Source of the DNA: Aurantiacibacter sp. MUD61
GTDB lineage: Bacteria; Pseudomonadota; Alphaproteobacteria; Sphingomonadales; Sphingomonadaceae
Assembly: GCF_027912455.1 (NCBI RefSeq)
Contig: NZ_CP115446.1
Location: 1,759,501-1,823,500 of the forward strand
Length of the DNA: 64,000 nt
Direction of reading: 5' to 3'
The notes beneath the pieces are model-generated. The model searched no databases. It was given only the letters and a program-made list of their open reading frames with translations, and was not told where the DNA came from. Of this stretch, positions 54,001-60,797 are shown in pieces (positions within the stretch are counted from its first letter, which is position 1; every line of letters starts with the position of its first letter). A program made the translations under genes and the position numbers.

Positions 54001-54348
54001 ATGCCAGAGACTGCGGAAATCCGGGGCCTATGGAACGGCAGCTTCCAATATTCCTCATCCGCCGATGTCGGCGATTTTCCATTCAGAGCCAAGATCGTTG
54101 AGAAGGACGGCGAAGTGTCCGGCCTTATCATCGAGGATTCGCTTTCCGGCGGGACGGTGAAGGCGGAAATCAAGGGGCGGCTGGATGGCCGCGCAATTAC
54201 TTTCACCAAGACCTATCTTACTGACAAAGAGCATTACACCGCATCTGTCGAATATGCAGGGCAGGTGAGTGCTGACGGCAATGCGATGTCCGGAACCTGG
54301 AAACTGCCGCATGATGGCGGGACATTCCGCATGACGCGGTCGGACTAG
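54001..54348 (+). CDS. Small beta-strand protein, tandem paralog 1
   Basis: A 115-residue soluble protein with no signal peptide. Segments GLWNGSFQYSS, GEVSGLIIEDSLSGG, ITFTKTY and GNAMSGTWKLP recur in the next gene. Together they suggest a lipocalin-like or similar barrel. Function is unknown. GGGGGAG precedes the ATG. It lies 20 bases after crtZ and may be in the same transcript. Confidence 0.7.
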   Translation: MPETAEIRGLWNGSFQYSSSADVGDFPFRAKIVEKDGEVSGLIIEDSLSGGTVKAEIKGRLDGRAITFTKTYLTDKEHYTASVEYAGQVSADGNAMSGTWKLPHDGGTFRMTRSD

Positions 54349-54357
54349 CGCGGGGCC

Positions 54358-54756
54358 ATGGCCGGCAAGGATGATCTGACCGGGCAGTGGGACGGGCATT
54401 TCGATTATCCGGCTGGCTCTGGCCCGAGCACAGCATTCATTGCCAATATCCAGCAGAAGGGCGGGCGTTTCACCGGCACGATTATCGAGCCTGACCTGTA
54501 CAGCGGCGCTGCTCCGGCAGAGGCGCAGATCATTGGCGTGGTCGCGGGCCAAAGCGTCGATTTCACCAAGACCTACGTCCGCGCCAGCCGGGGCTATGAA
54601 AATCCGGTCGATTATGTCGGACAGCTGAGTGGAGACGGGAACCGCATTACCGGCATGTGGAGCATCTACGACATGAACGGCACTTTCGAAATGACACGGC
54701 AGGTCGCGATCGAGGAAAGCGTCGAGCGCGCCGAGACTGTCGAAATCGATCGGTAG
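54358..54756 (+). CDS. Small beta-strand protein, tandem paralog 2
   Basis: A 132-residue paralog of the preceding gene. Matching segments are GQWDGHFDYPA, GRFTGTIIEPDLYSG, VDFTKTYV and GNRITGMWSI, with the end GTFEMTR also shared. A short acidic helical tail is added. The tandem duplication and the conserved FTKTY motif suggest a shared binding function. A terminator follows. Confidence 0.7.
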   Translation: MAGKDDLTGQWDGHFDYPAGSGPSTAFIANIQQKGGRFTGTIIEPDLYSGAAPAEAQIIGVVAGQSVDFTKTYVRASRGYENPVDYVGQLSGDGNRITGMWSIYDMNGTFEMTRQVAIEESVERAETVEIDR

Positions 54757-54765
54757 TGCGCCACA

Positions 54766-54803
54766 AAAAAGGGCCCGCCGATAGAACCGGCGAGCCCTTT
54801 TAC
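54766..54803. terminator. Bidirectional terminator between paralog 2 and the YqaE gene
   Basis: GGGC-C-CGCCG at 54771-54780 pairs with CGGCG-A-GCCC at 54788-54797 with one mismatch, flanked by AAAAAA and TTTT. Confidence 0.75.
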
Positions 54804-54822
54804 GCGTGGTGGCAGATTTGCC

Positions 54823-54981
54823 TTAGCGCGCGTAATTCACATAAATTCCGTGGATCAGGCCGGGAATAAAGCCGAGCAGCGTCAATACGAGATTGAGCAG
54901 CGCGGTTCCGCCGATGCCGTGCTTCATCGCCACACCGAGGGGCGGAAGAAGGATCGTCGCGATAAGAACGAGAATTGCCAT
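54823..54981 (-). CDS. YqaE/Pmp3 family small membrane protein
   Basis: A 52-residue protein with two hydrophobic spans. The family signature is clear: ILLPPLGVAMKHG in the first span and LTLLGFIPGLIHGIYVNY in the second. Pmp3-type proteins stabilise membrane potential under salt or cold stress. The ATG at 54981 follows a run of AAAGGAAT on the minus strand. Confidence 0.88.
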   Translation of the reverse strand: MAILVLIATILLPPLGVAMKHGIGGTALLNLVLTLLGFIPGLIHGIYVNYAR

Positions 54982-55055
54982 TATGATATTCCTTTAATTG
55001 GAGAATTTCTCCCATCGTATGGAAAACCAACGGCCAGTCTGCGCAATCGTTCCGA

Positions 55056-56285
55056 TCAATCGGGCCCCGAGCCGAGCAAGCGCCGTTTGGCGATGCGCAC
55101 GCCGATGAACATCGTCAGGACGGTGGGAAGGACCAGAAGCGCGATGGTTCTGGTCGCATCGACACCGTCCAGCCCTTCCAGCCCCCATTTGACAAGCCCA
55201 AGCAGGTAGTAGCTGAGCGCGACGACGGAGAGGCCTTCGACCAATTGTTGCAGGCGCAATTGCAATTTGCTCGATCGATCCATGCTGCGCATCAGCTCTG
55301 CGTTCTGGTTTTCGATCCGCGTATCGATCCGCGCGCGCAGCAGGCTGGTGAGCCTTCCGGCGCGCTGCGACAATTGTTCTTCGCGCAAGGTGAGTGCTTC
55401 ACAAAAGCGCACGGCAGGCAGGAAGCGCCTTTTGGTAAAGGTATTGAGTGAGGCGAAGCCATCGATCGGTTTGACCTGCAATTCCTCCAGCCGTTCCTGA
55501 ACCAGCTTGGAATAGGCGCGCGTGGCGCTCATGCGGTATCCCGTCATGGTGGCGACGGTGGTCAGCTCGAGCGAGAGCGCGGAGAGCTCCGCCATCAGAT
55601 CGTCGTCCCGGCCGTTGTTCGCGCAGAGCTTGTCGGCCAGCTTGGCCAGTTCGGTTTCGATCGCGTCCAGCCGCGGCCAATGCTCCTGCGCTTCGGGCAG
55701 GCCGAGCAGCGCCTTGTTGCGGTAATTGCCGAGGTCCTGCAGGCGCTGGACTGTCCGCGAGAAATCGCGATCATCCAGACCGTTGGCGGCGACAAGGATA
55801 TGGCCGAACCCGTCGCCCTGCAGGCGGAAATCGGCCCAGATCCGCGCTTTGCCACCGATATTGCAGGACACGATTTCGTCCGGATCGAAATTCATTTTCG
55901 GCAGCATGCGCTTTGCAGCCCGATCATCCTTCAGCAGCGTCATATTGGTGGCGCGGACGATCTGGCCCGGCAGGCCGCGCGCCCATTCCATAACGGCTGA
56001 GAGATCGGGGTCGGTGCCCTCGGCGAACAGGGCGAGGCTGCTGCCTTCGCTATGACGCTCCCACGCCACCGAAATGCCGGGCGCAAAAGTGCCCGAGCGA
56101 TGCGAGGCATCGGGCTTGTCCGGCGGTGCCGGCAGGATAGGATCGAGATGCGCAAGTTCGGCCGCACGATCTTCGCGGTCGACCATCAGCACCCATTGGA
56201 TGACTTTCCCGGGCACGTGCAATTGCGGCCAGCGCCGCAGGTGCATTTCGGAGACAACCTGGCGGCGTAATTCGTGTTCGCGCAT
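55056..56285 (-). CDS. DUF3422 family membrane protein
   Basis: A 409-residue protein. The N-terminal half resembles DUF3422 (ELRRQVVSEMHLRRWPQL, SVAWERHSEGSSLALF). A central helical region is rich in Glu/Leu. Two hydrophobic spans lie at about residues 350-400 (VVALSYYLLGLVKWGL, IALLVLPTVLTMFIGVRI). The family may bind an enzyme partner at the membrane; no reaction is known. It is isolated from its neighbours. Confidence 0.85.
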   Translation of the reverse strand: MREHELRRQVVSEMHLRRWPQLHVPGKVIQWVLMVDREDRAAELAHLDPILPAPPDKPDASHRSGTFAPGISVAWERHSEGSSLALFAEGTDPDLSAVMEWARGLPGQIVRATNMTLLKDDRAAKRMLPKMNFDPDEIVSCNIGGKARIWADFRLQGDGFGHILVAANGLDDRDFSRTVQRLQDLGNYRNKALLGLPEAQEHWPRLDAIETELAKLADKLCANNGRDDDLMAELSALSLELTTVATMTGYRMSATRAYSKLVQERLEELQVKPIDGFASLNTFTKRRFLPAVRFCEALTLREEQLSQRAGRLTSLLRARIDTRIENQNAELMRSMDRSSKLQLRLQQLVEGLSVVALSYYLLGLVKWGLEGLDGVDATRTIALLVLPTVLTMFIGVRIAKRRLLGSGPD

Positions 56286-56371
56286 GCCTACTCCCCTCAG
56301 GTCGTTACCCCCTGGAAAAGGCGATCATGCCCGATAGCTTCGTCATTGGCGATAGCTTTGCGCGCAAATCG

Positions 56372-56779
56372 TCAGGCGGCGGCGATGCGCGCAGCATGCT
56401 CCTGCACCAGCGCGATCATGTTCGGCACGCCTTGGGTGCGGTTCGAACTGAGCTGGTTCTTGAGGTCGAAAGGGGCGAGCGCGCCGGCAATATCCATCTG
56501 CGCGACGTCGCTTGCGGGCTTGTCCTGCACGGCGGCGATCACCAGTGCGACGATGCCTTTGGTGATGGCGGCATTGCTGTCCGCGAGAAAATGGAGCTGG
56601 TCGCTCGCGCTCGTCGGATAAACCCACACCTGCGCCGAACAACCGCGCACCAGCGTCGCATCGGTTTTGAGCGCGTCAGGCATATCCTCCAGCTCGCGGC
56701 CCAGTTCGATCAGCAGGCGATAGCGTTCGTCGCCTTCGAGAAAATCATATTCTTCGTAGATGTCTTCGAGATTGCGCAT
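56372..56779 (-). CDS. sufE: Cysteine desulfuration protein SufE
   Basis: A 135-residue sulfur acceptor for SufS. The catalytic Cys is in VRGCSAQVWVYP, and the family C-terminus is FDLKNQLSSNRTQGVPNMI. It relays persulfide sulfur to Fe-S scaffold proteins. The other suf genes are not in the window. It is followed downstream (toward lower coordinates) by an unrelated gene, and upstream by an inverted repeat. Confidence 0.94.
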   Translation of the reverse strand: MRNLEDIYEEYDFLEGDERYRLLIELGRELEDMPDALKTDATLVRGCSAQVWVYPTSASDQLHFLADSNAAITKGIVALVIAAVQDKPASDVAQMDIAGALAPFDLKNQLSSNRTQGVPNMIALVQEHAARIAAA

Positions 56780-56798
56780 GCGGGGCGCTTAGCAATCT

Positions 56799-56865
56799 CG
56801 TCATCCCAGCGAAAGCTGGGATCTCGTGAAAATGCGGAGAGATCCCAGCTTTCGCTGGGATGACG
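56799..56865. repeat. 25-bp perfect inverted repeat (REP-like)
   Basis: Arms at 56799-56823 and 56841-56865 match 25 of 25 bases as inverted copies, with a 17-base spacer. The arm begins CGTCATCCCAGCGAAAGCTG. It shares the GTCAT ends with the cysI repeat but has a different core. It lies between the last psp-locus gene and sufE. Confidence 0.92.
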
Positions 56866-56873
56866 GGCGGGAA

Positions 56874-57116
56874 CTAAAGATCAACCCCGCTGGCGATAGC
56901 TTCCAGCTTGCGGATGCGTTCCTTGAGGTCCGCAATTTCAATCCGCGCCATGCCTTCGGGCGAGCCGTTCTCCAGCTCTGCGGGCATCTGCCGCATTTCG
57001 AGCTCGCGGTTCTTGAGCGCCAGCCAGCCCTGCCATCCGGTGAGGGCGCTGGCCGCCATGATCAGCAGGGCGACAAGCGCGGTTCCGGCAATGATCAAGT
57101 CCAATTCCATCATCAT
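56874..57116 (-). CDS. PspB-like small bitopic protein (copy 7)
   Basis: An 80-residue protein. One N-terminal span (LIIAGTALVALLIMAASALTG) is followed by a coiled coil ending in IADLKERIRKLEAIASGVDL. Its core ERIRKLEAI is the shortest version of the shared motif; the TD and EIExLRD parts are missing, so it is the most diverged copy. It follows copy 6 with a 33-base gap. It is the last gene of the array. Confidence 0.72.
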   Translation of the reverse strand: MMMELDLIIAGTALVALLIMAASALTGWQGWLALKNRELEMRQMPAELENGSPEGMARIEIADLKERIRKLEAIASGVDL

Positions 57117-57149
57117 TCTCCCCTCTCGAGGCTACCCTTCCAAAGGCGA

Positions 57150-57404
57150 CTATTCGTCGCGCAGTTTATCAATTTCTTCGGCGGTACGGCGGGCGGGATC
57201 GGTGGCGATCCGCTCCAGCACCTTTACGCGTTCGCGCAGGTCCTCCAGCTCGGCGCGAGCTTCATCGCGCTCTTGCTCAAGCTGCCTTTCCTTGCCGCTA
57301 TCACCTTTCTTGATCCGGTCGCTGCGGTTCTCAGCCCGCTGCATCATCAGCACGCTGATAGCGATGATCATGACGATCGCGACAAGGGCTGTTCCGAAAC
57401 TCAA
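57150..57404 (-). CDS. PspB-like small bitopic protein (copy 6)
   Basis: An 84-residue protein. A hydrophobic N-terminal span (ALVAIVMIIAISVLMM) precedes a highly charged coiled coil and LRERVKVLERIATD, ending AEEIDKLRDE. The start is a TTG at 57404 that overlaps the copy 5 stop (TTGA), with GGAGAAAG about 7 bases before it. Alternative starts are not in frame with the span. Confidence 0.74.
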   Translation of the reverse strand: MSFGTALVAIVMIIAISVLMMQRAENRSDRIKKGDSGKERQLEQERDEARAELEDLRERVKVLERIATDPARRTAEEIDKLRDE

Positions 57405-57697
57405 CGCACTTTCTCCGCATCCAATTTCAATTCACGCAAGTCTTCGATCTGGCGCGAGAGGTCTGCGGAAGGATCGGTGACGATCCGCTCCACCACACGC
57501 AGACGGTCTTCCAGATGGGCCTGCGTTTCACTGGGCCTGGCCGCTTGAGCAGCCTTTGCCTCTTCGATCCGCGCTTCCAGTTCCAGCTTGCGCTCGGCGT
57601 GGTCCTGCACGCGCTTGTTCATGATGTAGGCGAACGGAAAGACGATGAGCGCACCCAGCAGCACGAAGCCGAAGATGAGCATAAGGTTCGGATCCAT
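57401..57697 (-). CDS. PspB-like small bitopic protein (copy 5)
   Basis: A 98-residue protein. The span LMLIFGFVLLGALIVFPFAY is at the N-terminus; a long charged coiled coil (AERKLELEARIEEAKAAQAA) follows, then DRLRVVERIVTD and RQIEDLREL. It starts at ATG 57697, overlapping the stop of copy 4 by one base (TGATG). The C-terminal extension LKLDAEKVR is unique. Confidence 0.76.
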   Translation of the reverse strand: MDPNLMLIFGFVLLGALIVFPFAYIMNKRVQDHAERKLELEARIEEAKAAQAARPSETQAHLEDRLRVVERIVTDPSADLSRQIEDLRELKLDAEKVR

Positions 57698-57948
57698 CAA
57701 TTCGCTCCCTGTTTCGAGTCGCGCAGCGCCTCGATTTCGGCAGCAAGTTCGCTCGGCCGATCGGTGGCGATCCGTTCAAGTACGCGCACACGCTCTTCCA
57801 ATGAGCCGGATTGCGCTTGCTTGATCGCGGCAGAGTTGCGCGAATTTCGTCGCCGCATCATCAGCCAGGCTCCACCTGCACCGGCACCAAGCGCCAGCAC
57901 GGCAATCTGGATCGCGTCCATCATCAAGGCTGTATCCGGTCCGAACAT
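57697..57948 (-). CDS. PspB-like small bitopic protein (copy 4)
   Basis: An 83-residue protein with a Gly/Ala-rich span (IAVLALGAGAGGAWLMM), a short basic linker, and EERVRVLERIATD leading to AAEIEALRDS. It is joined to its neighbours by one-base TGATG overlaps on both sides. The compact layout resembles PspB closely. Confidence 0.76.
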   Translation of the reverse strand: MFGPDTALMMDAIQIAVLALGAGAGGAWLMMRRRNSRNSAAIKQAQSGSLEERVRVLERIATDRPSELAAEIEALRDSKQGAN

Positions 57949-58259
57949 CAGTTCGCCTCCGTCTTGCCTGCGCGCAGGCTCTCGATCTCGTGGGTCAGCT
58001 GGTATCCGCTATCGGTCACGATCCGCTCCACATTGGCGAGGCGATCTTTCATCGAGCCCAGTTCGGCGCGCAGCTGTGCGTTCTCTTGTGTGAGCAGCTT
58101 TACCCGCTCCTCATTCTCGGCGCTTTTGGGATAGACCGCCTTGCCCCAGCTGTTTTCGAGCGGGTAGCCGTTCTTGATCCGCATCCAGGTGGTCACGACC
58201 CAGCCGATGGTAATGGCCGAGACGCCGATCCCGATTCCCAATCCACCAAACCATTCCAT
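57948..58259 (-). CDS. PspB-like small bitopic protein (copy 3)
   Basis: A 103-residue protein with the span IGIGVSAITIGWVVTTWM. The following RIKNGYPLENSWGK is shared with copy 2 (RAKHGYSLENEWGG), marking recent duplication. The C-terminus has DRLANVERIVTDSGYQLTHE and IESLRAG. I prefer the ATG at 58259 over the GTG at 58262, since ATG joins the upstream stop as TGATG. Confidence 0.76.
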   Translation of the reverse strand: MEWFGGLGIGIGVSAITIGWVVTTWMRIKNGYPLENSWGKAVYPKSAENEERVKLLTQENAQLRAELGSMKDRLANVERIVTDSGYQLTHEIESLRAGKTEAN

Positions 58260-58621
58260 CACGCTTTCTCCTTGCTTTCGAGATTGAGGGGAACGCCGTT
58301 ATCGCCCGCCCCCCGCACAGGGGTCTCGCGCACCGGCGCATCGCGCAGGGCTTCGATTTCCTCGGACAGGCTGTAACCCTTGTCGGTCACGATGCGTTCG
58401 AGCACGACCATGCGATCCTGCATTTTCTCCATCGTTTCGAGCAGCTGCTTGTTCTGCTGCGCCAGCCGCTCTTCCTTGGCGGTGTCGGGCTTTTCGGTCA
58501 TGCCGCCCCATTCGTTTTCCAGCGAATATCCGTGCTTGGCGCGGATCCAATTGTTCACCAGCCAACCGATGGTGCTGATCGCAACCAGCAGGACGATAAA
58601 GCCGGGGCCTCCCCAATCCAT
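58259..58621 (-). CDS. PspB-like small bitopic protein (copy 2)
   Basis: A 120-residue protein with a span (FIVLLVAISTIGWLVNNWI), the GYSLEN segment shared with copy 3, and a coiled coil. DRMVVLERIVTDKGYSL and EEIEALRD follow. The C-terminal tail DNGVPLNLESKEKA matches the tail of copy 1 (NGSGVPLNFSKKE). Start ATG 58621 overlaps the copy 1 stop by one base (TAATG). Confidence 0.78.
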   Translation of the reverse strand: MDWGGPGFIVLLVAISTIGWLVNNWIRAKHGYSLENEWGGMTEKPDTAKEERLAQQNKQLLETMEKMQDRMVVLERIVTDKGYSLSEEIEALRDAPVRETPVRGAGDNGVPLNLESKEKA

Positions 58622-58929
58622 TAGACTTCTTCCTTCTTGCTAAAGTTGAGCGGCACACCGCTGCCATTATCCTCCACCGATTTGGTGTCGCGCAGCGCTT
58701 CGATCTGGGTGGCGACGTCGTATCCGCGATCGGTCACGATGCGTTCGAGCACCTGTACCCGGTCTTCCAGCGCCTGCACCTTGCTCGCATATTGCGCGGC
58801 TTTCTCGGCACTCTGGCTGGCAGTCGCTTCGATTTGCATCTGCAGCACATCCTTGCGATGCTTCGCCCAGATGGCGACTATCGGAATGCATACGCCGATG
58901 ATCGGTATCAGTACGCCTAGCTCACCCAC
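58621..58929 (-). CDS. PspB-like small bitopic protein (copy 1)
   Basis: A 102-residue protein. A short N-terminal span (LGVLIPIIGVCIPIVAIWA) leads to a long coiled coil (residues 25-60), EDRVQVLERIVTDRGYDV and TQIEALRDT. The GTG start at 58929 follows the pspC stop by 33 bases. It carries the full form of the shared motif and the tail GVPLNFSKKE seen also in copy 2. Confidence 0.78.
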   Translation of the reverse strand: MGELGVLIPIIGVCIPIVAIWAKHRKDVLQMQIEATASQSAEKAAQYASKVQALEDRVQVLERIVTDRGYDVATQIEALRDTKSVEDNGSGVPLNFSKKEEV

Positions 58930-58962
58930 TTTTGTGTCCCCTCATTGGTCTGGTATTTGCGA

Positions 58963-59343
58963 TCAGCGAAGCTTCTCGATTTCGCGATTCAGGCTGGGGT
59001 TGCTGTTGACGTAGAAACTTTCAACTGCGGCCAGGCGGCGATCGACATCCTTCATCTGGGCGCGGATTTCGCGAGCGGTGCGCTTCGGATTCTGGCGCAC
59101 GCGCTGCCAATATTTGGTTTCCTGCGGATCGACCGAATAGAGATGCTCCGGCTTCTTGTTCAGCAGGAACCCCATGATGAGGTAGATCGGCAGGATCAGG
59201 CCACTGCTCATCGGGATCATGGCGATGGCCGCCAGCCGGATCCACAGGGCGTTCACGCCGGTGTAGTCGGCAATGCCTGCGCAAACACCCATCAGCTTGC
59301 CATTGTGCTTGTCGCGGTACAGCGTTGTGCGGGGAGTGTTCAT
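58963..59343 (-). CDS. pspC: Phage shock protein C
   Basis: A 126-residue inner-membrane protein. The PspC signature reads LYRDKHNGKLMGVCAGIADY, followed by two hydrophobic stretches (LWIRLAAIAMIPMSSG, LILPIYLIMGFLL). The C-terminal coiled coil ends VDRRLAAVESFYVN...LNREIEKLR, matching the array motif. PspC senses envelope stress with PspB. The ATG overlaps the pspB stop (ATGA). Confidence 0.93.
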   Translation of the reverse strand: MNTPRTTLYRDKHNGKLMGVCAGIADYTGVNALWIRLAAIAMIPMSSGLILPIYLIMGFLLNKKPEHLYSVDPQETKYWQRVRQNPKRTAREIRAQMKDVDRRLAAVESFYVNSNPSLNREIEKLR

Positions 59344-59636
59344 CGGCGTGCTTCCTTTTTCTCGGCGAGCAGTTCCTCAAGCTCGCGCAGCGGCTGGTTG
59401 TCGGCTTCCTTGTCATGCTGGAGGCGCGGAGCGTCGAATTCGACATGGTCGGCGGCGACCAGGCGCTCGACAGTGTCCATGCGCTCATCAAGGCGCTTGG
59501 CGAGGCTGTAGAGGTCTTCCAGCAACGCCTCGTCATCGGTGGTGATCGTGGCGGCGGTCTTCCACTTGGTTACGTAGTGGAGGATGACCCACGGCAGGCC
59601 GATGAAGATGGCCGGTATGATGATGATTTCTTCCAC
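59340..59636 (-). CDS. pspB: Phage shock protein B
   Basis: A 98-residue PspB, slightly longer than the usual ~75. The N-terminal span IIIIPAIFIGLPWVILHYV precedes a leucine-rich coiled coil (LYSLAKRLDERMDTVERLVAADH), then a charged tail. It starts at GTG 59636, two bases after pspA ends. PspB and PspC relay membrane damage to release PspF from PspA. Confidence 0.88.
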   Translation of the reverse strand: MEEIIIIPAIFIGLPWVILHYVTKWKTAATITTDDEALLEDLYSLAKRLDERMDTVERLVAADHVEFDAPRLQHDKEADNQPLRELEELLAEKKEARR

Positions 59637-59638
59637 GA

Positions 59639-60334
59639 TTATTCCCCTTTGTCCTTGTCAGCGCTGCTGCTCTTGCCGAGCGCGCGCTTCATTTCCTCCA
59701 ATTCCTCATCGATCTTGTCGCTGCCTTCGAGAGCGGCGAATTCATCGGCGAGGCTGTTTCCGGAACCGTCGGCAATCTGCAGCGAGTCTGCCTTGCCTTC
59801 GGCGTAATCCACCCGGCGTTCGAGCTGGTCGAAGCGGGTCAGCGCATCATCGACGCGCTCATTCGTCATCAGGCTCCGCAGCTTGACGCGGTTTTCCGCG
59901 CTTTCGAGGCGGGCTGCGATCTGGCTCTGTCGGCTGCGGGCTTCGCGCAGGCGGTTCTGCAGCTTGGCAATATCCTGCTCATAAGCGCGCAGCGCATCGT
60001 CGAGCACGGCCATTTCCTGCTTCAGTTGATCGATCATGTCAGTCGCCTTGCGACGTTCCATGAGCGCGGCACGGGCGAGATCTTCGCGATCTTTGGAGAG
60101 CGCCAGCTGCGCCTTGTCCGCCCAATCGGCCTGCAGCCGGTCAAGCTTGGCCGAATGGCGCTGCATTTCCTTCATGTCGGCAATCGTACGCGCGGCGCTC
60201 GCTCGCACTTCAACGAGGGTCTCTTCCATTTCGAGGATGATCATGCGGATCATCTTCGCAGGGTCGTCTGCCTGATCGAGCAGCTCGTTGAAGTTGGCGG
60301 CGATAATGTCGCGTGTACGGGAAAAAATGCCCAT
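59639..60334 (-). CDS. pspA: Phage shock protein A, canonical start
   Basis: A 231-residue PspA/Vipp1 family coiled-coil protein (MGIFSRTRDIIAANFNELLD, ILEMEETLVEVRASAAR). It polymerises on stressed membranes and inhibits PspF in the resting state. The ATG at 60334 has GGAGGAAA 6 bases before it. The frame stays open upstream to an ATG at 60475, so a form with 47 extra N-terminal residues is possible (see findings). The C-terminus is acidic. Confidence 0.93.
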   Translation of the reverse strand: MGIFSRTRDIIAANFNELLDQADDPAKMIRMIILEMEETLVEVRASAARTIADMKEMQRHSAKLDRLQADWADKAQLALSKDREDLARAALMERRKATDMIDQLKQEMAVLDDALRAYEQDIAKLQNRLREARSRQSQIAARLESAENRVKLRSLMTNERVDDALTRFDQLERRVDYAEGKADSLQIADGSGNSLADEFAALEGSDKIDEELEEMKRALGKSSSADKDKGE

Positions 60335-60471
60335 CCAGTTTCCTCCGGTGTTCAAAGCACGTCCAGTCGGGGTGGGGCTGCTGCGCAGACGGTCGATCTC
60401 CTGATCGAGCCGCGTTCCTGCGCGCTTCAGCCCATTACCCAAAGGGGTCAGGGGGTTCTTGTTGTCGTCGC

Positions 60472-60627
60472 TCACGCCAGTTCAACCGCTGGAGTTGAGG
60501 CAATCAGCATGTCGCTGGTGGCCAGATCCTGCTGCATCTGCGTGAACACGGCAAATGTGATCATCGCGGCAATGCTTACCAGCGCGGCGTGGCCGAGTTT
60601 GCTGGAAAAGAAGCTGTGATCGAACAT
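60472..60627 (-). CDS. Single-span microprotein at the head of the psp operon
   Basis: A 51-residue peptide: MFDHSFFSSKLGHAALVSIAAM, then TFAVFTQMQQDLATSD. One span lies at about residues 14-30. Its stop overlaps an in-frame ATG for an extended pspA (ATGA at 60472-60475). It is the first gene after the sigma-54 promoter, like the microproteins at 44385 and 44544. Short F/K/L-rich starts and a Thr/Ala-rich span are common to all three. Confidence 0.76.
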   Translation of the reverse strand: MFDHSFFSSKLGHAALVSIAAMITFAVFTQMQQDLATSDMLIASTPAVELA

Positions 60628-60680
60628 CGTTATATCCCTTGTTGGGAATTCCTGACTGGAACCCTTTCTGCCCCATGAAT

Positions 60681-60696
60681 AGCAAGGGGTGTGCCA
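60681..60696 (-). promoter_or_regulatory. Sigma-54 promoter of the psp operon
   Basis: On the minus strand TGGCACACCCCTTGCT fits the sigma-54 consensus exactly at the GG and GC positions. Transcription would start about 12 bases later, 42 bases before the microprotein ATG. Confidence 0.9.
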
Positions 60697-60722
60697 GTTC
60701 TTGCAAAATACTGAAAACAAGC

Positions 60723-60749
60723 GGGAAAATGTAAATCCCCATTTTACAA
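60723..60749. promoter_or_regulatory. Candidate PspF upstream activating sequence (site C)
   Basis: GGGAAAATGTAAA at 60723-60735 and GTTGTAAAAT (minus strand, 60750-60741) flank a CCCC centre. Both words recur at the 44.2 kb operon, and GGGAAAATTTACA recurs at 47367. The site lies between the psp promoter and pspF, so it could also regulate pspF. Confidence 0.65.
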
Positions 60750-60797
60750 CATGGTTTCTGTTGCCAAGATGTGGGAAATTTCACTATATCTTGGTGC

